A stretch of DNA of 64,000 nt. It comes from Ruegeria arenilitoris (GTDB lineage Bacteria; Pseudomonadota; Alphaproteobacteria; Rhodobacterales; Rhodobacteraceae). The stretch spans positions 930,001 through 994,000 of the forward strand of contig NZ_WPYP01000001.1 of assembly GCF_013030985.1 (NCBI RefSeq), in the 5' to 3' direction. Below are positions 27,443-36,727 of this stretch, in pieces (the first letter of the stretch is position 1; each line of letters starts with the position of its first letter). The position numbers and the translations under genes are program-made. Below the pieces are notes generated by a model. That model saw nothing but the letters and a program-made list of their open reading frames with translations, did no database searches and had not been told where the DNA came from.

Positions 27443-28603
27443 TTAGTTGCTCGAGCTGTTTCTCTCGGCTTCGATCTCTCGCCATTTTGCAACGTTGCGG
27501 TTGTGCTCGTCCAGAGTCTCCGCAAAGGCGTGCCCGCCTGTTCCATCCGCTACAAAGAAGACGTAATTGGTCTCTTCCGGAGCAACGGCGGCTTCAAGGC
27601 TTGCAAGCCCCGGATTGGCAATCGGTGTCGGTGGCAGACCATCGATTACGTAAGTGTTCCATGGCGTTGCCCGGCGAAGCTCACTCCGGCGCAGACCACG
27701 GCCCAGAACGCCCTGACCCTTGGTGACACCGTATATGACGGTCGGGTCCGTTTGCAGCTTCATGCCCTTTTCAAGCCGGTTCACGAAGACGCTGGCGACT
27801 TGTCCGCGCTCATGTGGAACACCGGTTTCTTTCTCGATGATCGAGGCAAGGATCAGCATCTCTTCGGGGCTGCTGATCGGCAAATCGTCCTGACGGCTCT
27901 CCCAAACCGCGTTGATCCGCAACTGTTGCTTTTCCTGCATGTCCTGCAGCACGGCAGCCCGATCATCGCCCGGAGCAAGCTCATAGCTGTCGGGTGCCAG
28001 CATACCCTCGGCCGGGACTTCGGACACCTCACCGGTCAGTGCGTCGATGCCCTTCAGCGCCTCAACCACCTGCCACGAGGTCACACCTTCGGCGACCGAG
28101 ACGCGATAGCGGGTGTCAGAGTCCTGACGCTTTTCGGCGTATTCAGCGGGGGCATCTTCTTCACCGGCCTCGAAACTGGCGATCTCGACAAAGTCCAGCG
28201 TGGCCGGGTCCAGTTCGCGAACACGGGTCTGAACGCGTGTCACGCCGATGCGATACTCGATCTCGGACCCACAGGTGCTGGCGCCGCTGCTGGTGATCTC
28301 GTCGATGATCTGCTCCATCGACGCGCCTTCGCGGACCAGAAAGCTGCCCGCTTTCAGTTGCTGGGCCTTGTCGGTGTAATCCGCACCCATCCGGAAGATC
28401 ATGGCGCTGTTAATGGCGCCCTCATCTTCAAGCTGCTGGCTGACGCGGGTCATGTTCGATCCGCTTTTGACCTGCAGGCACATGGCAGTTTGCAGCGGGC
28501 CCTCAGCCTTGTATTGCGACTGCCCCCACAGGATCAGACCGCCGATCAGGAACAGGCTGACCACCAGGATGGTCAGCGCGTTCGATGCCAAAGCCCGCCA
28601 CAT
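27443..28603 (-). CDS. mltG: Endolytic murein transglycosylase MltG
   Basis: This inner-membrane enzyme cleaves nascent glycan strands. It has an N-terminal transmembrane helix (TILVVSLFLIGGLILWG), a LysM-like region (RYRVSVAEGVTSWQVVEAL) and the YceG domain with the catalytic Glu in ILASIIEKETG. QTDPTVIYG and WNTYVIDGLPPTPIANPG are family signatures. It ends one base before the fabF gene begins; the fabF-mltG pair is common in alphaproteobacteria. Confidence 0.94.
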   Translation of the reverse strand: MWRALASNALTILVVSLFLIGGLILWGQSQYKAEGPLQTAMCLQVKSGSNMTRVSQQLEDEGAINSAMIFRMGADYTDKAQQLKAGSFLVREGASMEQIIDEITSSGASTCGSEIEYRIGVTRVQTRVRELDPATLDFVEIASFEAGEEDAPAEYAEKRQDSDTRYRVSVAEGVTSWQVVEALKGIDALTGEVSEVPAEGMLAPDSYELAPGDDRAAVLQDMQEKQQLRINAVWESRQDDLPISSPEEMLILASIIEKETGVPHERGQVASVFVNRLEKGMKLQTDPTVIYGVTKGQGVLGRGLRRSELRRATPWNTYVIDGLPPTPIANPGLASLEAAVAPEETNYVFFVADGTGGHAFAETLDEHNRNVAKWREIEAERNSSSN

Positions 28604-29869
28604 TTAGCTGACCTTTCCGAAGATCACGCTCGCGTTGGTGCCGCCGAAGCCGAACGAGTTCGACAGGGCCACGTTGATCTCACGCTCGCGTTTGGCGTTG
28701 GGTGCCAGATCAATCGGAGTTTCAACCGCCGGGTTGTCCAGATTGATCGTCGGCGGCGCAACCTGATCACGGATCGCCAGGATCGAGAAGATCGCCTCGA
28801 TCGCGCCAGCAGCGCCCAGCAGGTGACCGGTTGCCGATTTGGTCGAGGTCATGGTCGCGTTTGCTGCGTGGTCGCCCAGCAGGCGTTCCACCGCGCCCAG
28901 CTCGATCGTGTCCGCCATGGTCGAGGTGCCATGCGCGTTGATATAGTCCAGATCATTCGGCTCCAGCCCGGCGCTGCGCAGCGCGGCCTTCATCGAACGC
29001 TCGGCCCCGTCGCCATCCTCGGACGGCGCCGTGATGTGATAAGCGTCGCCGGACATGCCATAGCCCAGAACCTCGGCGTAAATCTTTGCGCCGCGCGCCT
29101 TGGCGTGTTCATATTCTTCCAGCACAACGATACCCGCGCCCTCGCCCATGACGAACCCGTCACGGTCGACATCATAGGGGCGGCTCGCCTTCTTGGGGTC
29201 ATCGGCATATTTGGTCGACAGCGCCTTACAGGCGTTAAAGCCCGCGATGCCGATCTCGCAGATGCAGCCTTCACCGCCGCCTGCAACCATGACATCCGCG
29301 TCACCGGCGCGGATGATGCGGCTGGCGTCGCCAATCGCGTGTGCACCAGTCGAACAAGCCGTTACAACCGAGTGGTTCGGACCTTTGAAACCGTGACGGA
29401 TCGAGACCTGCCCCGAGGCCAGGTTGATCAGCGCACCGGGGATAAAGAAGGGCGACACGCGGCGCGGACCCTTGTCGCGGATCAGGTTGGCCGTATCCGC
29501 GATGGACCCAAGACCACCAATGCCAGAGCCGATCAGAACGCCTGTGCGCAGGCGCGCGTCTTCGTCCTCGGGCGTCCAGCCCGCATCCGCACAGGCCATG
29601 TCGGCCGCGGCAATCGAATACAGGATAAAGTCTTCGATCTTGCGCTGCTCTTTCGGCGGCATCCAATCGTCGGGGTTGAACGTCCCGTTCGTGCCGTCTC
29701 CGCGCGGTACTTCGCAGGCATAGGTCGTGGTGACCCCGCTTGCCTCAGCGTCGAACTGAGTGATCGGGCCCGCACCGGATTCTCCGTCCAGCAGCCGCGA
29801 CCAGGTTTCCTCGACCCCGCTGGCCAACGGAGTGACCAATCCCAGACCGGTTACAACGACTCTGCGCAT
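28604..29869 (-). CDS. fabF: 3-oxoacyl-[ACP] synthase II
   Basis: This condensing enzyme elongates fatty acids and adjusts unsaturated/saturated balance. The 421-residue protein has the Cys-His-His triad: TACSTGAHA, NAHGTSTMAD and SATGHLLGAAG. It heads the fabF-mltG pair. The usual acpP-fabF adjacency is broken here by two unrelated genes. Confidence 0.96.
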   Translation of the reverse strand: MRRVVVTGLGLVTPLASGVEETWSRLLDGESGAGPITQFDAEASGVTTTYACEVPRGDGTNGTFNPDDWMPPKEQRKIEDFILYSIAAADMACADAGWTPEDEDARLRTGVLIGSGIGGLGSIADTANLIRDKGPRRVSPFFIPGALINLASGQVSIRHGFKGPNHSVVTACSTGAHAIGDASRIIRAGDADVMVAGGGEGCICEIGIAGFNACKALSTKYADDPKKASRPYDVDRDGFVMGEGAGIVVLEEYEHAKARGAKIYAEVLGYGMSGDAYHITAPSEDGDGAERSMKAALRSAGLEPNDLDYINAHGTSTMADTIELGAVERLLGDHAANATMTSTKSATGHLLGAAGAIEAIFSILAIRDQVAPPTINLDNPAVETPIDLAPNAKREREINVALSNSFGFGGTNASVIFGKVS

Positions 29870-30017
29870 GAAATGCCTCTTGCCTGCTTCCTGTTTGAGA
29901 ACCGCTCATACCCCGGCCCGGGGGCCGGGGGCAAGAGCAACGGCATAATCCCTTCCGGCAGCATCTTGCCAAAACTGAAAGAAATTCAGCTCATCACTAC
30001 GCGAACGGTTCAGAAAT

Positions 30018-30057
30018 AAAGAACCGCCCGCTGCCCGTGGGGCAACAGGCGGTTTCG
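30018..30057 (-). terminator. Terminator-like hairpin after the HisA-like gene
   Basis: Arms AACCGCC and GGCGGTT surround a second inner stem (TTGCCCC/GGGCAGC). On the minus strand the hairpin is followed by TTCTTTATTT. It separates the HisA-like gene from fabF. Confidence 0.6.
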
Positions 30058-30070
30058 AAATGTCCGTCAG

Positions 30071-30814
30071 TTACTGGAACTGTGCGACCGGTTCATGTGC
30101 GGTTTTGGCCACTTCCAGCGCGTCGGCCAGATCAAGCGACTTGCGGAACAGCGCCCGCCCGACAATGGCGCCCGAAATATTCGAGATATAAGCCAAGCGC
30201 GAGATATCGTCCGCCGTGCGCACAACACCGCTGGCGATAACCGGCGTGCGGGACTTTTCAGCAAGGCCGGAAATCAGACCCAGTTGCGCCTCGACGTCCT
30301 CCATGTCGCTGTCGATATCCGTGACCAGGATGGCCGCAAACGGGGTGTCGGCGAAGGCATCAATAAAGGCTTCGGGCGTGAAGGCACTCTGGCTGCGCCA
30401 GCCTTCCGTCATGACCAGCCCCTGCCAGACATCCACAGCCAGAACAATCTGGTCCGGATAAAGCTTGGCCAGTTCCTTAACTAGGATCGGGTCACGTGCG
30501 GCGAGTGTACCGACGACGATCCGCCCTGCCCCCTTGTCGATCCAGTGCTCGATCTGCTCACGGCTGCGCATACCGCCAGCCAGTTGCACCGGCATCTCGG
30601 CCGAACGAATGATCTCTTCAATCAGTTCAGCGTTTGTGTCCCGCCCTTCGATCGCGTCGAAATCCGTCAGCTGCATCCATTCCGCACCTGCCGCCGACCA
30701 GCTGCGCGCCGTTTCGACAGGGTCCACATGCCAGATCATGGCTTCGTCCAGACGGCCCTTTTCCAGTGTCACACACCGGCCGTTCTGCAGTTCCATAGTG
30801 GGGTAAATCCTCAT
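30071..30814 (-). CDS. HisA-like (beta-alpha)8 barrel protein with substituted catalytic residue
   Basis: The 247-residue protein aligns along its length with HisA, the ProFAR isomerase of histidine synthesis: QLAGGMRS, GRIVVGTLAARDP, VTDIDSDM, IASGVVRTADD and GAIVGRALF. The catalytic Asp at position 8 of HisA (PAIDL) is Glu8 here (PTMEL), while the second Asp is kept (Asp128 in AVDVWQG). It lies outside a his operon, between acpP and fabF. A paralogue with another isomerase substrate is plausible. Start 30814 fits HisA; the frame is open to 30862. Confidence 0.75.
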   Translation of the reverse strand: MRIYPTMELQNGRCVTLEKGRLDEAMIWHVDPVETARSWSAAGAEWMQLTDFDAIEGRDTNAELIEEIIRSAEMPVQLAGGMRSREQIEHWIDKGAGRIVVGTLAARDPILVKELAKLYPDQIVLAVDVWQGLVMTEGWRSQSAFTPEAFIDAFADTPFAAILVTDIDSDMEDVEAQLGLISGLAEKSRTPVIASGVVRTADDISRLAYISNISGAIVGRALFRKSLDLADALEVAKTAHEPVAQFQ

Positions 30815-30934
30815 GAGCCAGCTCCTCCGCCCAATCGCATTGCAATTGACTGTACCATACACACCCGAAAAACCCCGGATGTCGCCAGTTTCGGCAAACT
30901 GAGGACATTTTGCGGCATCACAACCAAGTTGAGA

Positions 30935-31474
30935 CTACACGCGAGTCGGCGGTCCATTCCGGCGCAGCAGCACAACCGGAGTGCCATTGTATTCGCATTC
31001 ACGCATCACCGCATAGCCCAGTTTTTGAGCCAACTTCTGCGAGGAGGAATTCGCCAAATTTACCATTGCCACCAACGGCCCGGGCATGATGCGATCGAAC
31101 CAGTCATGCGCGGCCTGAGCGGCCTCGAACCCCAATCCCTGACCCTGAGCTTCGGGCACCAGAATCCACCCGGCTTCGGGGAAACTGTCGAAATCTTCGC
31201 CCAAGGCTCGGTTGCCATAGAAAAATCCGGCCTGACCGATCATCAGCCGATTCGATTGCTGCAACACGGCCCATTGCCCGAACCCGGCCATCTGCCAATG
31301 TCCCGCATTGCGCAGAAACGAATCCCACGCCTCACCGCGCGAGCGGGGCTTGCCGCCGATATGGCGCACAATGCAGGGGTTACGCCAAATCTCGGCGAAC
31401 CGGTTGAAATCTTCGGGCCGCATGCCGCAAAGCATCAGGCGCGATGTGTTTATCGTCGGGGTGGATCGTATCAT
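30935..31474 (-). CDS. GNAT-family N-acetyltransferase, RimJ/RimL type
   Basis: This 179-residue protein begins with the substrate strand TSRLMLCGMRPED, followed by AGFFYGNRALGEDF, the acetyl-CoA binding region around VPEAQGQGLGFEAA, and VNLANSSSQKLAQKLGY. This is the pattern of acetyltransferases acting on protein N-termini or small molecules; the substrate is unknown. It is transcribed separately from acpP, which has its own terminator upstream. Confidence 0.85.
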   Translation of the reverse strand: MIRSTPTINTSRLMLCGMRPEDFNRFAEIWRNPCIVRHIGGKPRSRGEAWDSFLRNAGHWQMAGFGQWAVLQQSNRLMIGQAGFFYGNRALGEDFDSFPEAGWILVPEAQGQGLGFEAAQAAHDWFDRIMPGPLVAMVNLANSSSQKLAQKLGYAVMRECEYNGTPVVLLRRNGPPTRV

Positions 31475-31558
31475 GCCCTGCCCGCTCAGAATTGTTGTGC
31501 CTCGGGGGAATGGTTGCGAACGAAACCTTCACCTGACAAGCCCGAATTCCAAACAGGC

Positions 31559-31597
31559 AAAAAAAACGACGCCTCCGTTGCCCGGAAGCGCCGTTTT
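31559..31597 (-). terminator. Rho-independent terminator after acpP
   Basis: On the minus strand CGGCGCTTCCG pairs with CGGAGGCGTCG (11 pairs including G-U) and is followed by eight T. It ends the fabD-fabG-acpP unit before the GNAT gene. Confidence 0.88.
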
Positions 31598-31615
31598 CAA
31601 GCGGTTTCGAAGCGA

Positions 31616-31849
31616 TTAGGACGCTTCAGAGATGAATTTGACGGCGTCGCCAAAGGTCTGGATGGTTTCGGCTGCGTCATCCGGGATTTCGATGCCGAAC
31701 TCTTCTTCGAAGGCCATGACCAGCTCAACGGTGTCCAGGCTGTCTGCGCCCAGGTCGTCGATGAACGAAGCATTTTCAGCCACTTTGTCTTCTTCAACAC
31801 CCAGGTGCTCAACAACGATCTTTTTAACGCGATCTGCGACGTCGCTCAT
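31616..31849 (-). CDS. acpP: Acyl carrier protein
   Basis: This 77-residue acidic ACP carries fatty acyl chains. Phosphopantetheine is attached to the Ser of [10 protein letters not shown], which is present. A short GC-rich hairpin lies between fabG and acpP, and a strong terminator follows acpP, which fits high, separate expression. Confidence 0.97.
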   Translation of the reverse strand: MSDVADRVKKIVVEHLGVEEDKVAENASFIDDLGADSLDTVELVMAFEEEFGIEIPDDAAETIQTFGDAVKFISEAS

Positions 31850-32057
31850 GTCTATTCCTCATTCCATTTCAGGGCGTAATGCCCGGTTCAGCCCTTGCCC
31901 GCTCAGGCTGGCTTTGATTTGCCCGGTCCGGGCGGTTGGGTCCCCGAATTACCGGGAAAGTAGAAGGCCGACCGTTTGGCCGACCCCGCATAGATGTGCC
32001 GCCTATAGCACAGACAACGCCCGAGGCAAACGCTTTCGCGCCTGCCTCGGCGTGCGA
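31850..32057 (-). other. Intergenic region between fabG and acpP
   Basis: No gene is seen in these 208 bp. On the minus strand, just after the fabG stop, CCGAGGCA and TGCCTCGG form a hairpin (about 32019-32052) without a following T run, which could be an RNA processing or partial-attenuation site. An acpP promoter probably lies downstream of it. Confidence 0.4.
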
Positions 32058-32795
32058 TCACAACATGGCCATGCCGCCATTCACATGCAAGGTAGCGCCT
32101 GTGACATAACCCGCTTCGGGGCTGGCAAGGTACAGAACTGCCGCAGCAATTTCCGATGGCTCGCCCATCCGACCGGCCGGAACCTGAGTCAGCAGGCCGG
32201 ATTTCTGATCGTCGGTCAGCTTGTCGGTCATCGCCGTCGTGATGAAGCCCGGAGCCACCGCGTTGGCTGTGATTCCGCGGCTTGCGACCTCGCAGGCCAG
32301 AGACTTGGTCATGCCGACCATACCCGCCTTGGACGCGGAATAGTTGACCTGACCCGGGTTCCCGGTTGCACCAACAATGGACGAGATGTTGATGATCCGG
32401 CCCCAGCGCGCCTTCATCATGCCGCGCAACACACCTTTGCACAGCTTGGCGGTGGCGGTCAGGTTCACGTCAATCACACTCTGCCATTCCTCGTCCGACA
32501 TGCGCATGAACAGATTGTCCCGCGTGATGCCCGCATTGTTGACCAGAATATCGACCGAACCCATCGCATCCGCCGCCTGCTTCGGCAGCGCGGCAACGGC
32601 TTCGGGATCGCTCAGGTTGCAGGGCAGGACATGGGCACGTTCACCCAACTCATCCGCCAATGCCTGCAGAGGCTCGACCCGTGTACCAGACAGCCCGACA
32701 GTGGCCCCCGCGCCATGCAGAGCACGCGCGATATCGCCCCCGATACCGCCCGAAGCGCCTGTGATCAGCGCGTTCTTACCTGTCAAATCAAACAT
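32058..32795 (-). CDS. fabG: 3-oxoacyl-[ACP] reductase
   Basis: This NADPH-dependent enzyme reduces 3-oxoacyl-ACP. It has a Rossmann fold with TGASGGIGG at the N-terminus, NNAG, and the catalytic Ser139, Tyr152 and Lys156 (YSASK). The 245-residue length is standard. It lies between fabD and acpP in the usual order. Confidence 0.96.
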   Translation of the reverse strand: MFDLTGKNALITGASGGIGGDIARALHGAGATVGLSGTRVEPLQALADELGERAHVLPCNLSDPEAVAALPKQAADAMGSVDILVNNAGITRDNLFMRMSDEEWQSVIDVNLTATAKLCKGVLRGMMKARWGRIINISSIVGATGNPGQVNYSASKAGMVGMTKSLACEVASRGITANAVAPGFITTAMTDKLTDDQKSGLLTQVPAGRMGEPSEIAAAVLYLASPEAGYVTGATLHVNGGMAML

Positions 32796-32836
32796 TCGGT
32801 TTCCCTTTTGGTGCGTCCCGACGGGACGTTTTAAGC

Positions 32837-33775
32837 TTACGATTCGGCCTCAGTGACCTTTTGCACATCTTCCGGCGTGCCGACGGCCTTGCCCGCGATG
32901 TCGCGATTGATCTTGCGGATCATGCCCGACAGGGCCTTGCCTGCGCCGATCTCCCATGTCTCGGTCACGCCCTGCCCGGCCATGTACTGCACGCTTTCGC
33001 GCCAACGGACCGAACCGGTGACCTGTTCGACCAGCAACTGGCGGATCACGTCGGGGTCGGTGACCGCTTCGGCGCGTACATTCGCAACCAACGGCACAGC
33101 AGGTGCCTTGATTTCAACAGCAGCCAGAGCCTCTGCCATTACATCTGCAGCAGTTTGCATCAGCGCACAGTGAAATGGAGCACTCACAGGCAACATAACC
33201 GCGCGTTTGGCACCTTTTTCCTTGGCGATCTCTGCCGCGCGTTCCACGGCAGCCTTCGCACCCGAGACCACAACCTGCGTCGGGTCGTTGTCGTTCGCGG
33301 CCTGACAGACTTCACCCTGCGCGGCCTCTTCGGCAACGGCGCGGACGGCGTCCAGGTCCAGCCCAAGAATGGCGACCATCGCGCCCTCGCCGACCGGAAC
33401 GGCGCTTTGCATTGCCTGACCGCGGGTGCGCAGCAAACGGGCGGTGTCGGCAACCGACAACGCACCGGCAGCGGCCAAAGCCGAGTATTCGCCCAGCGAA
33501 TGACCGGCGACAAAGGCCGCATCGGTGACCGAAACGCCCTCGGCCTCCAGCGCGCGCATCGCGGCGATCGAGGTGGCCATCAGCGCCGGCTGTGCGTTCT
33601 GCGTCAGCGTCAGGTCTGCGATATCACCTTCCCAGATCAGGTTGCTCAGCTTTTCACCCAGCGCCTCGTCGACCTCGTCGAACACAGCCTGAGCAGCCGG
33701 ATAAGCCTCGGCCAGAGCCTTGCCCATCCCGATGGTTTGGGCGCCCTGCCCCGGAAAAACGAATGCGCGTGTCAT
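32837..33775 (-). CDS. fabD: Malonyl-CoA:ACP transacylase
   Basis: This enzyme loads malonyl onto ACP. The 312-residue protein shows FPGQGAQ at the N-terminus and the nucleophile Ser in GHSLGEYSALAAAG, with the His in APFHCALM. The frame is open to 33904, but the Met at 33775 gives the canonical MTRAFVFPGQGAQ start. Confidence 0.96.
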   Translation of the reverse strand: MTRAFVFPGQGAQTIGMGKALAEAYPAAQAVFDEVDEALGEKLSNLIWEGDIADLTLTQNAQPALMATSIAAMRALEAEGVSVTDAAFVAGHSLGEYSALAAAGALSVADTARLLRTRGQAMQSAVPVGEGAMVAILGLDLDAVRAVAEEAAQGEVCQAANDNDPTQVVVSGAKAAVERAAEIAKEKGAKRAVMLPVSAPFHCALMQTAADVMAEALAAVEIKAPAVPLVANVRAEAVTDPDVIRQLLVEQVTGSVRWRESVQYMAGQGVTETWEIGAGKALSGMIRKINRDIAGKAVGTPEDVQKVTEAES

Positions 33776-33945
33776 TGCGACCTCTTGGATGACGTTAGGT
33801 TGCCGGGGGGTGTAAACCGAGTGCGGACGCGGCACAAGCATTGCCTGACGTCTGCACTGTGGCACCGTTGATGTGCACACTGCGCTATTGAGTCCTGATC
33901 CCATGGCCTTAGGTTGAACCCAACCACCCCAGCCCGGAGCAACAG

Positions 33946-35172
33946 ATGCCCTCGACCAATACCTTTTCCAGCTATGGCAGCGTGGCCAAGACGTTTCACT
34001 GGCTTACTGCCTTGCTGATTTTCACGGCGCTGCCGCTGGGATGGATAGCCAATGATCTGGCCCACGCGATCTATGACCCCTCGATCCCGACCACCGAAGA
34101 CGATATCGCCTGGGCAACCCGCCTGTTCTCGGTGCACAAGACCGTGGGTGTCACTGTTTTCTTTGTCGCCCTTGCCCGTATCCTTTGGGCTGTGACGCAA
34201 CCAAAACCGGGGCTGCTGAACGCCGAGAACAAACCCGAAGCCTTCGCCGCCGAGATCGTTCACTGGATGCTCTATGCTTCGCTGGTTCTGGTGCCGTTGA
34301 CCGGCTGGCTGCACCATGCCGCATCCGAAGGGTTCGCACCAATCCTGTGGCCCTTTGGACAAAACCTGCCCCTCGTGCCCAAGTCACTCTTTGTCTCCGA
34401 GGTGACATCCGGCCTGCACTGGCTGTTCATCTGGGTTCTGGCCGGGTCTCTGGTCCTGCACATTGTCGGAGCCCTCAAGCACCATGTGGTTGACAAGGAC
34501 AGCACCCTGCGCCGCATGTTGCCCGGCCAATCGGATGCGCCCCAGCCCCCTGCGCAGCACCATTCAATGATCCCAGCTGCCGCGGCGCTGGCGGTCTGGG
34601 TGGCGATTTTGATCGGTGGCTGGTCCATCGGTATCTTCTCTGACCACTCCACTGCGGCGACCGACACAGCCGAACTGACCGAGGTACAATCGGACTGGCA
34701 GGTGCAGGACGGCGACCTGTCCATCACCATTATCCAATTGGGTAGCCCGGTGACCGGTCGTTTCGCCGACTGGACCGCCGCGATCGCCTTTGAAGATCCG
34801 GCAGAACCGGGCCTGGCTGGATCAGTGGACGTGACGATTGCCATCACATCGCTAAGCCTTGGCACGGTTACGGATCAGGCCATGGCCGCCGATTTCTTTG
34901 ACAGCGGCCAGTTTCCCACCGCCCAATTCAAAGCTGACATCTACAAGACTGACACCGGGTACGAGGCGCGCGGCCCCGTGACTATTCGCGACAAATCGGT
35001 GGACGTCGTGCTGCCGTTCACCCTTGATCTTCAGGAAAACACCGCAACGATGGCCGGAGAGCTGCAGCTGAACCGTCTGGACTTCGACGTTGGCACCTCA
35101 CAACCGACCGAAGAGTCATTGGGCTTTGGGGTCGTGGTCTCAGTCAACCTGACCGCTGAACGAGAAAAATAA
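33946..35172 (+). CDS. Cytochrome b561 - YceI domain fusion
   Basis: Residues 1-190 form a dihaem cytochrome b561 membrane domain: four helices with candidate haem His in FHWL (His18), VHKT, VHWML and LHWLF/LHIV. A Pro/Gln linker and a fifth helix (about 211-230) follow. Residues 240-408 are a periplasmic YceI lipocalin-like domain (TGRFADWTAAIAF, FFDSGQFPTAQF, GPVTIRDKSVDVVLPF). YceI folds bind polyprenyl lipids such as quinones, so the fusion may couple quinone and haem; that is an inference. A free YceI gene lies convergent next to it. Confidence 0.85.
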   Translation: MPSTNTFSSYGSVAKTFHWLTALLIFTALPLGWIANDLAHAIYDPSIPTTEDDIAWATRLFSVHKTVGVTVFFVALARILWAVTQPKPGLLNAENKPEAFAAEIVHWMLYASLVLVPLTGWLHHAASEGFAPILWPFGQNLPLVPKSLFVSEVTSGLHWLFIWVLAGSLVLHIVGALKHHVVDKDSTLRRMLPGQSDAPQPPAQHHSMIPAAAALAVWVAILIGGWSIGIFSDHSTAATDTAELTEVQSDWQVQDGDLSITIIQLGSPVTGRFADWTAAIAFEDPAEPGLAGSVDVTIAITSLSLGTVTDQAMAADFFDSGQFPTAQFKADIYKTDTGYEARGPVTIRDKSVDVVLPFTLDLQENTATMAGELQLNRLDFDVGTSQPTEESLGFGVVVSVNLTAEREK

Positions 35173-35202
35173 AAAAACCGCCGGGGCAGCACCCCGGCGG
35201 AT
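35169..35202. terminator. Terminator between the b561-YceI fusion and yceI genes
   Basis: A perfect 9-bp stem CCGCCGGGG/CCCCGGCGG has an A7 run on its left, giving a T7 tail on the minus strand, and a weaker T-rich right side. Confidence 0.82.
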
Positions 35203-35225
35203 TCGTTTCAGAGGAAGAAACCGGA

Positions 35226-35798
35226 TTATTCGGCCTTCTGTGCCTCGATCGAAATCCGAACTTCGACTTCGTCGCCGACGAACGGTGCAAACTGACCCAG
35301 TTCAAAATCGCTGCGAACCAAAGTGGTGGTGGCATCGAAACCTGCCCAAGGCTTGTTCGCCATCGGGTGATCAGCAACCTGATTGAGCTTGGCGTCCAGA
35401 ACGACCGACTTGGTCACGCCGTTCATAGTCAGATCGCCAGTGATATTGGCGGTGCCTTCGCCGGTGACCTCGATACCGGTCGAAGTAAAGGTGATCATGT
35501 CACCTTCGGCCACGCCGAAGAAATCCTCGGTCATGAAGTGATCTTCGCGCGGCTTCCAACCGGTGAACATCTCGACCACAGGCATCGAAACGGAAACGCT
35601 GGACGCTGCCGGATCTTCCTGATCGAACATGATCTCGCCCTCAAAGCCCGAGAACATGCCGGTTGTGGTCGAAAAACCCAGGTGGTTGTAGCTAAAGACA
35701 ACCTGGCTGTGGCTTGGGTCCAGAGTGTATTTCTCGGCGCTTGCGAACGCCGAGGTCGCCGAAACGGCCAGTGCAGCAGCAAGAAGGGTGGATTTCAT
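35226..35798 (-). CDS. YceI family periplasmic protein
   Basis: This 190-residue protein has a signal peptide (about 1-20, ending AFASA) and a complete YceI domain: YTLDPSHSQVVFSYNHLGFS, TGMFSGFEGEI, FFGVAEGDMITFTSTG, GDLTMNGVTKSVVL. The family binds isoprenoid lipids in a lipocalin-like barrel. Start 35798 was chosen because it opens the signal peptide. Confidence 0.92.
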   Translation of the reverse strand: MKSTLLAAALAVSATSAFASAEKYTLDPSHSQVVFSYNHLGFSTTTGMFSGFEGEIMFDQEDPAASSVSVSMPVVEMFTGWKPREDHFMTEDFFGVAEGDMITFTSTGIEVTGEGTANITGDLTMNGVTKSVVLDAKLNQVADHPMANKPWAGFDATTTLVRSDFELGQFAPFVGDEVEVRISIEAQKAE

Positions 35799-35924
35799 GA
35801 CAATCTCCGCAATTTTGTGGATGCAATCCTGTTGGGTTGCTCGATAACGAAAATGTGCTGCCCAAGGGCAGCACACAAGTATCATTCTCTCACATTTTCT
35901 GTTCTTTGATGAACAGAATAAATC

Positions 35925-36443
35925 TTAGGCGAAGATTGTTACACTTCCACTCAGCTGTCCTTTAAGAGCCCGGCTGACATCCGCCGACTGCAACGGCAGC
36001 TTCATCAGCAGGCTGCCATCGACGTCGAACAGCTCGACCTGTTCGTCTGCAAAGCGCGCACCGCCCAGCGTGTCATAGCTGCGGCGCAGAACGGTTTGCG
36101 GGCGTCCGTTTTCGTTCTTTTGCAGAACCCGGACCTCGCGGCGGATCGGGTCGAAATACGCGTCAGGGCGGGCATCGAGGATCTGGATCGTCAGCAGGCT
36201 GACCCCGACCAGCAGGAACATCAGCGACGCAGCCAGTTTGATCGGCCAAACCTCGGTCGCCATGACGGATCCGTCCATAAGCCACATGGAAAACGCCATC
36301 ACGATCAGAAACGCACCGACAACCCGGGCCAGAACCATTCGGACCTTCCAGTTCGGCTCAAACCCAATCAGCACCGGTACAGATTTCTCATAGTTCGCGG
36401 ATTTTGCGGACTCATCGAATGTGTTCGTATTCATCGCACTCAT
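35925..36443 (-). CDS. Membrane protein of unknown function
   Basis: This protein of about 172 residues has two predicted transmembrane helices (VVGAFLIVMAFSMWLMDG and AASLMFLLVGVSLLTIQIL) and a C-terminal soluble part rich in beta strands that includes REVRVLQKNENGRPQTVL. No family was recognised. The N-terminus is uncertain: Met codons at 36443 and 36434 are both possible, and the open frame extends to 36635. Confidence 0.6.
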   Translation of the reverse strand: MSAMNTNTFDESAKSANYEKSVPVLIGFEPNWKVRMVLARVVGAFLIVMAFSMWLMDGSVMATEVWPIKLAASLMFLLVGVSLLTIQILDARPDAYFDPIRREVRVLQKNENGRPQTVLRRSYDTLGGARFADEQVELFDVDGSLLMKLPLQSADVSRALKGQLSGSVTIFA

Positions 36444-36727
36444 ATCTCTCACCCTGTTTTCAGGTTGCCGTCCTGGGTCCGGTATCTCCGGATGTTTCCC
36501 GGTATGGAAAACAACTTTGAGCCGAAAAACGTCAGGAATTGGGCGGCGCAATGAAAATAGCGCGACTTCACCAAGGCATCTGTGGCAGGGCTTGCCCCTC
36601 GCGCTGGAACGTGTATATGGGGCCATCCTTCGCAAATCACATGAATCGCGCAGCCTCTCGTGGCAGGGTCGCGGAGGGTTAAACGGCCCCGCCTATGAAA
36701 TGCGCCTTGATAGAAACAGGAGTGCAC

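Noticed and set aside
27308..30019. 903-codon open frame on the plus strand opposite mltG and fabF
   Set aside because: It is antisense to two canonical genes with intact catalytic motifs and has shadow-like composition. It also spans the bidirectional terminator at 27.4 kb.
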